From: Ascoidea rubescens DSM 1968
Lineage: Eukaryota; Ascomycota; Saccharomycetes; Ascoideales; Ascoideaceae
Assembly: GCF_001661345.1 (NCBI RefSeq)
Contig: NW_017962919.1
Coordinates: 682,001 to 746,000, forward strand
DNA: 64,000 bases
Direction: 5' to 3'
Program-made: the position numbers and the translations under genes
Part shown: positions 30,327-40,200 of the stretch, one piece after another
Layout: every line of letters begins with the position of its first letter
How positions within the stretch are numbered: position 1 is the first letter of the stretch
The notes under the pieces: generated by a model
What the model saw: only the letters and a program-made list of their open reading frames with translations
Database searches by the model: none
Told to the model about the DNA's origin: nothing

Positions 30327-30817
30327 GCTTTATTTTGTTTTTGTTAATCTTTTTTTTTTTTTTGTTATTTCTAAGTTTCTTTCATTTCTAATTTCGTCGT
30401 TCTATGGTTAAGTTTTAAAATTGGATTTTTGTTTACCTGTAACTTGTAATATTTTTAATATATAGCACAATTAATATAAATATGACTCTAATTGTTACAT
30501 GTAGCAAATTGTAAAATATTGACCAACCGGTTGACGGCGCATCCATTGTGCTGGTGAGTCAGGGTAAATGGTCGGCTTCACCTTCGTTGTTGAGCGAGTT
30601 TTGAGCAAGCATTTGCCTGTAGGTTGCTGCGAACTTGACGGAAGATAAGAAGCAAATATTTGGTGCAGCAACGTCGGTTTAAGAGACGCACAATCTTCAA
30701 TTTTTGGGTAGTTTCTCGAAGGTGCATCGGTTTGGCGTGTGATTGATGTAGCTCTGCAAACTTCTGACTTTTTTCCAACACAAACAGCACAAATAGTGGA
30801 GATTCGAAGCAAATTAG
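30327..30817. other. HSP70 3' region and distal upstream DNA of repeat copy 2
   Basis: 490 bp. The first ~170 bp are T-rich, suited to HSP70 3' end formation. About 30500-30817 is G+C-richer and abuts the repeat. This part differs from the DNA flanking copy 1 (5444 onward), so it defines the inner boundary of the repeat. The minus-strand frame 30495-30929 crosses the repeat edge and has no domain, so it is not called. Confidence 0.5.
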
Positions 30818-31123
30818 CTAAAAAAGAAAATACAAAGTAGAAATCTAGAAAGAGAAACGAAAAACGAAAATTGAAAATAAAAAAAGGGAAGACAAAGTAG
30901 GGGCAAAACACTTGAAACTGTGTGAACATGAAAACATAAAAGCTCTTACAATCCCAGTGTCCGATTCCAAATCTATTTAACTATCCATCTTGAACCTGTG
31001 TATCTGTTCATTCACCACCCAATCCACCAACTGTCAATTGCACCTGTAACTCACTACCCATCTCCACACAGACTGCCAACGCAAGCAAACCGGCAAAGTT
31101 CAGCTAACTCACCATACTCAGCA

Positions 31124-31861
31124 ATGTCAGCAATGCCAGATGAAAACCACACCCACTTTGGCAATGCACATCTCACAACCAACACAACCATCAACAGCAA
31201 CAATGGCAGCAACAATGGCAGCAACAATGGCAGCAACAATGGCAGCAACAATGGCAGCAACAATGGCAGCAACACCGGCAGCAGTCTCTTTTGCTACAAC
31301 AGCTATGGGGATATGTGTGTGACGCTTGAGGGCTTGAGCAGATTGTTGTCGCAGTTTCTCCCTGACTTCCTGCTGCTTTATGGCCCAGTTTTGTTCACCT
31401 ACTCGTTCAGCACTGGAATCAGAGTGGTCAAAACCCCCAATCTCTCAGACGACGACCTCCAGTGTCTCCAGACCATCTACTCCAACACACCACTATACTA
31501 TGCCCCAGACAACAGCAGCCACAGAGGCAACCGCAAGTGGATTGGGTCTGATTTGCATTTTGTGCCAACAGCAGTGTACAACTGGGTAAATCCCACTCGA
31601 CCAGTGATGGAGTTGGATTCCCAGTCAGAAGGAGAGGAAGCAGACAAGGAAAAGCAAGAGCAAGAACAAGAGCAAGGGCAAGAGCACGACACAGGTTGCA
31701 GACAAAAGCTGAGCGAGACACACCAACACAAACAAGCACCAAGTGGTTGTGCAACGCCTTTGGGCACAAACAGAGATCTCTGCGACACTCCACCCACAAA
31801 CCACACCAGCCCTGCTACTTCTGTTGCTCCAAGCGACTTTGACGACGACCTGGTTTGGTGA
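31124..31861 (+). CDS. Unknown protein encoded in inverted repeat, copy 2
   Basis: 245 residues from the first ATG, identical to the 4400-5137 product; the open frame extends back to a GTG at 30998. As in copy 1, a GSNN minisatellite tract, a folded-looking aromatic block, an acidic Glu/Gln segment and a DFDDDLVW end are seen, and the family is unknown to me. This copy lies just outside the HSP70 gene and is transcribed out of the loop. Its stop is followed by only 22 bp of shared DNA, so the two copies have different 3' untranslated regions. They share about 306 bp upstream, and their more distal upstream DNA differs. The intact, identical frames suggest that both are functional or that conversion is recent. 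Confidence 0.7.
   Translation: MSAMPDENHTHFGNAHLTTNTTINSNNGSNNGSNNGSNNGSNNGSNNGSNTGSSLFCYNSYGDMCVTLEGLSRLLSQFLPDFLLLYGPVLFTYSFSTGIRVVKTPNLSDDDLQCLQTIYSNTPLYYAPDNSSHRGNRKWIGSDLHFVPTAVYNWVNPTRPVMELDSQSEGEEADKEKQEQEQEQGQEHDTGCRQKLSETHQHKQAPSGCATPLGTNRDLCDTPPTNHTSPATSVAPSDFDDDLVW
31199..31282 (+). repeat. 12-bp coding minisatellite in repeat copy 2
   Basis: Six perfect AACAATGGCAGC units plus one variant (AACACCGGCAGC), the same number as in copy 1. Such tracts change length quickly, so equal length argues for very recent duplication or ongoing conversion. Confidence 0.9.
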
Positions 31862-31953
31862 TTCTCAAATCTCCCAAAGTCTCATTAAATTTCATCAAAT
31901 TTCATCAAATTCCACTAAAGATGGCGGTCTTAGACTCCCAATTCTAGATTTAT

Positions 31954-32592
31954 TTGAAACAAAGACTTAAAAAGACAACTTTAGTACTCCTACCCAAGTA
32001 TAATAAGAAATGCTTAAAACCAAATCCCACCAATGGCATATCAACAGTATTAAGGATTGCAAAAAAATCAATTGAAAACCAATTAGAAATCGAGTTGGTT
32101 TATGGTGAATGTATCTCATCAACATCTCCATCTTATCTGTTAATGTTCATGCGCCGATACTTTTTACAAAACCCAATATTACTATCTGATTATCTTCATC
32201 TATTAATCACTGAAAAGATTTATTACCCCATATTCCCATATATATATATATATATATCATGCATTTTTTTTTCCAGTTTTCCAGTTTTTTCCAGTTTTTT
32301 CCATTTTATTACATATATTCTATTTCTGTCTGTCTTATAAATGATCTTAATTCTTAACCACCACAATTCTTATTTTTGTTTCTAATACAATTGAAAGAGC
32401 ACTCCACCAACAGAACGCATCGAAAACATTACCTTTTGTGTTTGATCAATATAAAGAATTTTTGGAAAATGTTTCCAGTAAAAATTTTAACTCCCAAAAA
32501 GAACTCCAATTGAACTTTCACAATTATTCAAAAATGAGTGAAGCATCGAACCATAGATATCTGATTTTGCAAAATTTAAAACTGTCAATATA
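31954..32592 (+). pseudogene. Possible remnant of an unidentified gene
   Basis: Two neighbouring open stretches have protein-like composition but no valid start. One runs from 31954 (TTG) for about 90 codons (contains TLVLLPKYNKKCLKPNP and ENQLEIELVYGECI). The second spans about 32352-32592 (contains LPFVFDQYKEFLENVSSKN and ends NLKLSI before TAA) and lacks an ATG until late. They are in different frames, separated by TA- and T-rich DNA. I do not recognise either. They could be exons, a decayed gene or chance in AT-rich sequence. Confidence 0.25.
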
Positions 32593-34039
32593 ATCGAAAC
32601 TATCCAATTTTTTTTGACTTCATTTAGAAGCAGTTGAAACAAAATGAGATAAAAAAAAAGAAAACTTTTGGACTAATAAATATCCTATCAACCAAAAAAA
32701 CCATTTAGAAAAATATGAATAAATCTAGTCATATTCATATTAATACCATTCCTTGATTTCCATAGATACGAAATCAATTTTTTGTCAATCCAACTATTCT
32801 TCGATTTTTTCACTTTCAAGCCAACTGTTGTAATAAATAAACTATTAAAAATACCAATTTTAAACGACCTTTCAATCATCCTGTTTTACCGATTTCAATA
32901 CACTCACCAATAGAAAGAAATTTAAATAATATTAAAATTATCTTTGAAGATGACAACTTATATTCTAGTAACTGATTTTTTGGGGGGTTTTTTCCCCTTG
33001 AAGATTTTAACAACTGAAAACAGTAAGCAAAATTATGATTTTTAAAATTTCTTGTTTATAAAAGGTATTCTATTAAATTTGCTTTTTTATTCGTCATATC
33101 TTTGCTTTCCAACTTCCAACTTTCCCTTTTATTCCCGTGTAACCAAAATCCGGTTTAGTTGATCTGGTTTTTAGAAGCTATTTGAATATGTTTCTTGAAA
33201 GTATCACTTTTGATTTTAATTTTGATTTTGATTTTTTAATACTGATTGAAAAATATGCACAAAAATTTAAAATAAGCTATAAACGTTTAAGTTTTCTACC
33301 AAAGACTCTGAAATGAAAATTTTACTTTATAATATCCTTTAATTTTTCCTAATTATCAAATCCAAACGAGGTTATAAAAGCTGCTTTTAAAGCATTTAGC
33401 CTATTAGATCAGTATTACCTTTCAGTGGCCAATTGACAGATCGAACCACTGTTACTTTGGATATGTATTGGGACGTTCAATAAAGATTGGTGATGAGATG
33501 AACACAAAATTTGAAATATATTATAATTTTCCGGTTACAAACTGCAATTTCATATTAACTGTACAAATTAAAGTGATTTTTTTTTTCTCGGATTAAAAGC
33601 CCACGTTTGACTTATCTTAAAGTGTTATCAAATATGTTTAGATAATATAAGAATATGTATTAATATTTTCTGAGTGTTCTAATTATCGTAAGTTTGCCCA
33701 CAACCTATATATTAATACCGATTGGCCCTTTAGTTATCTAAGTCAGTTAAGGATATTATTCAATCAAAAAGTAAGATAGGAATAAGTAAAAAAAACTCAT
33801 TTTCAAGAATAATGTTATAAAAATAGAATACATCAAAATCGCCTTTTTATATGTATCAATTGTATCAATTCTGAATAAAATAAATATCCCATGAAAAATT
33901 TGAATTAGACTTGTTATAATTTACAAGAAATGCTGTTAAGAAGTTAATGTAAGTCAATACACTGAAGAAAAATATTTATCTCTAATCTTAGAAAAGGCAT
34001 AAAAGATTTTGTATAGTCCCATTGCTATCAAGAGAATTG

Positions 34040-34160
34040 TATAAATTCAAGATCCCTTCCCATGTCCATTTTCTTTAATTCTACTAAAGCTATCCACAAC
34101 CACTTCTTCTTTCCATCATAAATTAACCACACAAAACAAAGCATTTTCTTTAACATCAAC
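34040..34160 (+). promoter_or_regulatory. TATA box and leader of the small secreted-peptide gene
   Basis: TATAAATT at 34040-34047 is followed by a CT-rich, then A-rich leader ending ACATCAAC before the ATG. This is the layout of well-expressed yeast genes. No TGAAACA pheromone-response element was found in the preceding ~350 bp. Confidence 0.5.
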
Positions 34161-34310
34161 ATGAGATTTTCATCCATTATTTCTACCGTCACCTCGTTTT
34201 TAACCCTATCTATGACTGCACCTGTCCCTGAACCTGCTGCTGTTGCTGAAGCTGACGCTAAGTATTGCAAACCAATCTGCGTTGAAGCAGAAACCAGTGT
34301 TCCTTTATAA
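34161..34310 (+). CDS. 49-residue secreted peptide, alpha-pheromone-precursor-like
   Basis: A short frame (ATG 34161, TAA ending 34310). The first ~20 residues, MRFSSIISTVTSFLTLSM followed by TAP, look like a signal peptide and resemble the MRFPSI start of yeast alpha-factor precursor. They are followed by APVPEPAAVAEADA, the Pro/Ala/Glu style pro-segment common in ascomycete pheromone precursors. Then comes KYCKPICVEAE and a short tail TSVPL. The YC-xx-IC core with two cysteines recalls Pezizomycotina alpha-type pheromones (WC...C), and the EA/AD dipeptides recall Ste13-processed spacers. However, there is no Lys-Arg Kex2 site and only one copy of the core. It could therefore be a minimal or decayed pheromone gene, or another small secreted peptide. 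No splice signals that would extend it were found. Confidence 0.5.
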   Translation: MRFSSIISTVTSFLTLSMTAPVPEPAAVAEADAKYCKPICVEAETSVPL

Positions 34311-34768
34311 AAGCAAAATATAGTAAGAGTTTTTTTTGTCCATCGGCCTTAGTTCATAATATTTTAAACTCGTCCCTTTTTTAAGACTGCCAAACACTTT
34401 TCTATGATTCTGAGACCATTTACCTCAACGGGTATATATATCAGTAACTTAATATAACACTCTTAAGCAAAGTAATTATATTGTAGGTTCCAAATCGGGA
34501 AATTTCGCAAAACACGTCAAAACGCGAAAGTAATAATCAAACATTTTCATGTATTTGCAAAATTGGAAATAAGTAAACAAAGCGAAATATCCGACGCGTT
34601 GCATTTCGCGTAACATTTAAATTATATTTCAACATATATAAATAATTATCAATATTTCCTTTTTTCACACACCTATTGCTTATAAATTTTCAAAAACTTT
34701 GTTGTCAGATCGATCATTAGGTTTTTGTTTTATTTCAGCAGACACTTCTGATTAGATATAACTTCTAA
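34311..34768 (+). promoter_or_regulatory. CDC6 promoter region
   Basis: 458 bp from the peptide gene stop to the CDC6 ATG. It contains the MCB/SCB cluster given separately, A/T-rich DNA on both sides and a TATATAAATAA stretch near 34636-34646. Confidence 0.6.
34522..34611 (+). promoter_or_regulatory. MCB/SCB cluster upstream of CDC6
   Basis: Three G1/S elements within 90 bp: ACGCGAAA at 34522-34529 (SCB core CRCGAAA), ACGCGT at 34594-34599 (perfect MCB) and TTTCGCGT at 34604-34611 (SCB, reverse). In AT-rich DNA such CpG-containing motifs are unlikely by chance. They suggest MBF/SBF-driven G1/S transcription, as known for replication genes. Confidence 0.8.
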
Positions 34769-37108
34769 ATGGCGACAATACTAAGAAAACGATCCTCTTC
34801 ATTGGAAATAATTCCTCCACTGACGCCAAAAAAAATGAAAGGCTACAGCTTGGATTTATTAACACCATCCTCAACTAAACCATTATATCTTAATAAAATG
34901 AACATTAATTTCCAGCTCAATTCTGCTGATAATAACAATTCTAATAATAATAATAATAGTGATAATAATGATAATAACAATGATAATGATAATGATAATG
35001 ATAATGATAATGATAATGATAATGATAATGATAATGATAATGATAATGATAATGATGACGTTAAAAATATAGTTCATCCCAAAATTATACACAATTTGCA
35101 AGATGAAAATTCGCCTTTTTATAACAACATAAGTGACTTGATATCATACTCTGAGCTAAAATCACCAAATAAAAGAATAACAAGAAACCAATCAAAATCT
35201 ATAAACATTAAGAGTCCTTTATCAGACTCTACTAATACAATTTCAAATACCGGTACGCTTGTAACAAACAAATACATGCTTCCTCCAACTCCAATAACTG
35301 AATCTTCAAAAAGGATTTATCTGAAGCAAAAAAATTCAACTCCAAGAAAGCTAGCTTTTAAAAAACAAAACAAGCAAAGCGAACAAAAGAAAAAGAAAAA
35401 GAAAAATTTGAAAGAAAATATTAATAATGATAGAACAATAAAAAATGAAAATGAATCAACACGGTTGACTTCTGCCAAGGAGGAATCCAATCAACAATCA
35501 ATATTATTTCAAAAATCAATTTATACAAAAGTTAAGCTGGTCTTCCAGAAAAATAGATATAACAAATTCGATCAGCCCGTAATTGGAAGAGAATCTCAAT
35601 TTAATCAATTAAGTTCATTTTTAATTAACAATATATTGTCTTTAACCTCAAATTTCTTATATGCATACGGCCCACCAGGAACTGGTAAAACATATCAAGT
35701 CTCTAATTTCATAAATTATATGATTTATTTCAATGGTCTCACAAAAGATTGTGATAAAATTTGTTTGTATAAAAATACCAAAAAAAATTCTCAAATACCC
35801 AACATTAAAAAGATTTCTATAATCAGTTTAAACTGCATGGTTTTAAGTAACTTGACCTCTAATCCCAATAATTTTTTCAATGAAATTTTGAAACAGTTAC
35901 AGATATCTTTTAGCAATAGCTCAACATATCCCAATTGTATTAAAAACTTGAAATTTGCTTCACCAAAAGATTTATTCTTAAACTTACTCTCTAATAGAAA
36001 ATTTTCTGATCATAATATATTAGTTTTAGATGAGATGGATTTTTTATTAACTTCAAACAAAAATAGCTCATCTAACGGTGCCAATTCAAACAACAAGTTG
36101 CAACAATCCTTATTCGAACTCTTTTCTATTGCGTCAAACATATATCCTACTAGTTCAAGATTGATTATAATTGGAATTGCAAATACATTGGATTTGAAAG
36201 AAAAATTAATACCAAATAGATTAAAATTAAACGGATTGAAGTTGGAATTATTACAATTCTTGCCTTATTCTTCTGAACAAATATCTAAGATAATCAAAAA
36301 CAAGTTGTCGGAAATATCAAAGGAAACAGAACTGTTATTTCACCCTGCTGCAATCATGTTATTATCTAAAAAATGCTCGCAAATAGGTGACTTAAGAAGT
36401 GTTTTTGACATTTGTTACAAATCAATTGACATTGTTGAAAATTCAACTAAAGACAGCTATTTGAGAAACGAAAATGATCTAACCAAATTTTATCAATTAG
36501 ATATTAAAAATTGCCCTAAAATTAATATTTCTCATGTTGCCAGGGTATTCTCTAATTTGAAAAATGGCTCTATAAGCAAATTGAAAAATCTAAACTTCCA
36601 GTCAAAGATAGTGATTTCTTGTCTATTAAATTATGACAATAAAGTAAATGAAATCGTCAATCACCTTAATGATAGATCGGCTCTTATTGTTAAAGATGAG
36701 AAAGATCAACTTGATATATTGAAACTTAAACATAATCAGCAATTACTACCTTCATTGCTTGCCGATTCTAATACCTCCGCAAATAAAAAATCTTCCAGAG
36801 ATAATTTAGAATTCAATAAAAACAAATACCTTTTACCAATTAGCCAATTTTACCGTTACTACAAAAAATTATTAAGAAACGATAAAATTATTTCTTCTCT
36901 TTCAAAGTCTGAGTTTGTGGAGATAATATCTAATTTAGATTCTTTAAGTTTAATTAACTTATCAAACAATAGTGAAAATGTGACAAAGTATTGCTCAAGA
37001 TATGTCAGCTCTGCAGCTAATACAAAAGAACTAGCGAAAATAAGCAATGAAATTCCCTTCTTAAAAAAAATCTTATATAATAGTGATGACTTAGAAACTT
37101 TGACATGA
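34769..37108 (+). CDS. CDC6: Replication licensing ATPase Cdc6
   Basis: 779 residues; S. cerevisiae Cdc6 is 513. The C-terminal ~510 residues are an ORC1/Cdc6-type AAA+ module: GRESQFNQL, Walker A GPPGTGKT (301-308), Walker B LVLDEMDF (418-425), sensor 1 IGIANTLDLKEKL, sensor 2 GDLRSVFDIC, then a winged-helix part. Cdc6 loads MCM2-7 on ORC-marked origins in G1. The N-terminal ~260 residues are disordered and contain full CDK consensus sites TPKK (T19), SPNK (S132) and TPRK (T191) plus minimal TP/SP sites, the pattern by which Cdc6 is inactivated and degraded. Residues ~52-97 are an Asn and Asn-Asp dipeptide tract encoded by a repeat. Orc1 is excluded by lack of a BAH domain. Confidence 0.92.
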   Translation: MATILRKRSSSLEIIPPLTPKKMKGYSLDLLTPSSTKPLYLNKMNINFQLNSADNNNSNNNNNSDNNDNNNDNDNDNDNDNDNDNDNDNDNDNDNDDVKNIVHPKIIHNLQDENSPFYNNISDLISYSELKSPNKRITRNQSKSINIKSPLSDSTNTISNTGTLVTNKYMLPPTPITESSKRIYLKQKNSTPRKLAFKKQNKQSEQKKKKKKNLKENINNDRTIKNENESTRLTSAKEESNQQSILFQKSIYTKVKLVFQKNRYNKFDQPVIGRESQFNQLSSFLINNILSLTSNFLYAYGPPGTGKTYQVSNFINYMIYFNGLTKDCDKICLYKNTKKNSQIPNIKKISIISLNCMVLSNLTSNPNNFFNEILKQLQISFSNSSTYPNCIKNLKFASPKDLFLNLLSNRKFSDHNILVLDEMDFLLTSNKNSSSNGANSNNKLQQSLFELFSIASNIYPTSSRLIIIGIANTLDLKEKLIPNRLKLNGLKLELLQFLPYSSEQISKIIKNKLSEISKETELLFHPAAIMLLSKKCSQIGDLRSVFDICYKSIDIVENSTKDSYLRNENDLTKFYQLDIKNCPKINISHVARVFSNLKNGSISKLKNLNFQSKIVISCLLNYDNKVNEIVNHLNDRSALIVKDEKDQLDILKLKHNQQLLPSLLADSNTSANKKSSRDNLEFNKNKYLLPISQFYRYYKKLLRNDKIISSLSKSEFVEIISNLDSLSLINLSNNSENVTKYCSRYVSSAANTKELAKISNEIPFLKKILYNSDDLETLT
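34978..35055 (+). repeat. (AATGAT)n tract encoding (Asn-Asp)n in CDC6
   Basis: About 13 copies of the hexamer AATGAT in frame, giving an alternating Asn-Asp tract in the disordered N-terminus. It is a likely length-variable coding microsatellite. Confidence 0.93.
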
Positions 37109-37227
37109 TATCTTTTTTTTTTTGTTTTACATTTTTTTGCATACCAACAATATCTGTGTATTAATTCCTATCTTTGCATTTTTCTTTAAAATACCAATAA
37201 ATAGACAATTGAAATAATATTCGCTAA

Positions 37228-40200
37228 CTAAAATTTTGGATTAGTTGATTTTTTAAACTTATTGTTTCTGATTGTAGTTATTGATCGCAATGATATTTTC
37301 TCCTGTCTTCTCTTAGAGTTTTTATCTGCAATCTTAAAGAATGTTGGTGCAACTTCAATTAACCATTTTGGCTCTATAGTGGTGATACAATGCATATACT
37401 CTCGAGAAGTAAATAATAGTGTATGATATACCACATATTCTACACCACTTTTACCATACAAAGAAGACCCTGGATGCATATAGACTGGTGTCTTTTCAAT
37501 TAATGTTTTATAAACACCTCGTTCTTGAGAGTCTCTTTTAGCAGAGTTTTTAAAAAATCCAGAACATAATGTTTTTCTTATTCTATCCAACATGGATCCA
37601 CAACTTACTAGTTGATGCTTGTATCGTTGCATAATTTTCAATAATTGATTTCTAATATCTCTTGCTTTTTTTAAACTCCTATCCTGTATAAAATTATCGT
37701 CGCACCATTTTTTAGAGCAATTATTCAAAATCCAAGAATTATAAATATTAAGCAAAGTAATATGATCTCCATATCTGTTGTTAAACTTTGCTTTCTTTTT
37801 TTCAACTAGGTCTCGTTTGTCCCTAGAACTATAGAAGATCTTTTGAACAGAAAGCATGGCAACAATAGTTAGCATTTCTTCAGAACAACCCATTTCAACG
37901 GAATAAATTAGGGATTTAGCTAGAGATGGATCCATAGGAAAATCAGCCATTTTTCTTCCCAATTTTGTCAACAAGCCCTCATCATCTAATGCTGAAAGAT
38001 TGTATAGTTCCTCTAAAGCAGTTGTTAGTATGTTAACAGGTGGAGGATCCATAAACTCAAAATTCATCAAATCATTGATTCCCATAGCCTTTAACATCAA
38101 AATTGTGTGAGATAGATTTTGTCTTTGAATCTCTGGAATTGAATTAGGAATCATTTCGTTTTTAAATGCATTTTCTGTATATAACCGATAACATTTACCT
38201 GGTTGGGTTCTACCTGCTCTACCTGCCCTTTGTTCTGCTTGAGCTTGAGAAATTGGTGATACAATCAAAGAATCCATACCTAGTTTGGGATCATAAGCAT
38301 TTATTTTCACAAACCCTGGATCAACTACATAAACAATACCATCCACAGTAATCGAGGTTTCGGCAATATTTGTAGCTATGACGCATTTTCGTGATCCTTC
38401 AGGAGTCTTTTCAAAAATTTTACTTTGCATTTCACTCGGCAAAGCAGAGTAAACTGGCAAAATTATTAACTCTGGTATTGATTTTCCCAACTTTTTAACC
38501 TTTTGAAATAGTATTTCACAACACGTCTCAATCTCTTCTTGACCAGTAAGAAAAACAAGAATATCACCATCTGGTTCTCTCAAATGGATATGCATGATTG
38601 TATCTAATGTAGCTGCAAAATAATCAAATTCTGGCTGTTTAGCAAATACTCTGTCAACAGGAAAAGTTCTTCCAGGAATTTTTAATATTTGACATTTATC
38701 AAAGTATAAACTAAACTTTTCTGCATCTAAAGTTGCTGATGTTATTATAAGTTTTAAATCTGGTCTTCTTTTAGCAGCTTTTTTCAACAAAGCAAAAAGC
38801 ACATCAGTTGCAATTGTTCTTTCATGAGCTTCATCCAACATAATAAGAGAGTATTTAGACATGTTTGGATCTAAAAGAGCCTCTCTTTGCAACATACCAT
38901 CTGTCATATATTTGATAATGGTACCTGGAGAAGTTTTATCATCAAAACGAACTGTGTAACCAACATCATCCCCAACATATGAGTGCCTTTCTTCAGCTAC
39001 TCTTTTAGCAACTGATATTGCAGCAACTCTTCTGGGTTGAGTAATACCAATTATTCCATTTTTGGAGAATCCCTCCTCAGCCAAGTATTGAGGGATTTGT
39101 GTTGTTTTACCCGAGCCAGTTTCACCAACAATAACAATACATTGATGATATCTTATTGAATTAACTAATTGATTCCTCATTAGGAAAATAGGTAATGACT
39201 CTCTTTGTTCTTCAATCGATTTGTCTGTTTTTTTACCATATGATATATTTTGCTTTTGGTTGGCTTCTTTCCATTCAGAGATTGCATTGTTATTATTCTC
39301 ATCATCAAAGTCATAATTATTACTTTTGCTAAAATTATCGATATTGAAAGTATCTTTATTTATGTTTTTAAATAAAGGATGCTTTTTAATTTCAATTTTA
39401 TTTGATTCTTTTATTTTTTGATTCATAGTTTTCATTTTTAATAGTTTTTTTTCTTTAAATTCTGAGAATAGTTTTGAACCGTTTAGAGCAAATCGATTGA
39501 GACTTCCTTCAGGTTTTTTAATAATTTTCAAAGAGTTTAAATCATTTAAAGCAATATTATTTTGTTTTTGATATTTTTCATGTAAGAATGGGGGATCATC
39601 ATTTTTTAATTCAATTTGAACATCCAATTCCTGTTCAATGTATTTAGAATTAGCATTAGGAGTAGAATTGTTTGTCAGAAAATGATTTGAATCTTCGCTT
39701 TCAATATCATTTTCATTGATGTTATACGTTTCAATTGACTCATCAATTTCATCATATAAACCCGCTGCTTTTAGTTGCTGAATTTCGAATCTTTCTTGAG
39801 AACTCAATCTCTTTTTATCATTATCAGATTTTATTGCTATTTTCTCAGTAGATCTTCCTCTATGAGAAATATAATCAGAGCCATAGTTATCAAATATGAT
39901 TTCTTGACCATTTTCTTGATTAATATTTTTCATTGATAAATTAATTCTACTTCTTTCAGATAATTTGATCAACTTGACATAAATTATATCATTTAGGTTC
40001 AAAATTTCATCTGGATGGTTTATTCTATGAGTTGAAATTTCTGATACATGTAATAGTCCAACAGGAAAGTTTTTAATCTGTAATATTTTTATAAAACATC
40101 CATAGTTTTTTATATTTATAACTTGGCCTGAATAAATTTTATTTAGAACCGGATAATTTTCTAAACTCTGGTTGGGTTTATTATTGTTATTGGAATATCT

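Larger units (their letters stand above)
30818..31883 (+). repeat. Inverted repeat copy 2 (1,066 bp)
   Basis: The reverse complement of 4378-5443, same length and same six-frame translations. Together the two copies form a large inverted repeat with a 25,374-bp loop (5444-30817). The edges were placed by eye. Inside the copy, an AGGGG (stress-response-element core) lies at 30899-30903, 221 bp before the first ATG of its gene. Sequence outside the copies shows no similarity that I can see. Confidence 0.95.
31884..34160. other. Gene-poor interval right of repeat copy 2
   Basis: 2.3 kb. The first 700 bp contain two decayed-looking open stretches (separate entry). The rest is very AT-rich with no supported gene. 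The antisense frame 34028-34270 overlaps the small secreted-peptide gene and is a shadow; 32688-32879 (minus, 63 codons) starts with ATG but shows no family. A TA dinucleotide run lies near 32237-32256. The last 130 bp form a good promoter/leader for the peptide gene. Confidence 0.45.

Noticed and set aside
31400-31620. Helix-3-like NWVNPTRP in the repeat gene, considered as a mating-type homeodomain
   Set aside because: The key Asn of the WFxNxR recognition helix is not in register and prolines would break the helix; no other homeodomain helices are evident.
4378-31883. Repeat pair as a transposon or LTR element
   Set aside because: No transposase, reverse transcriptase or integrase, no terminal short repeats or target-site duplication seen at the edges; each arm holds a single non-mobile-type gene.
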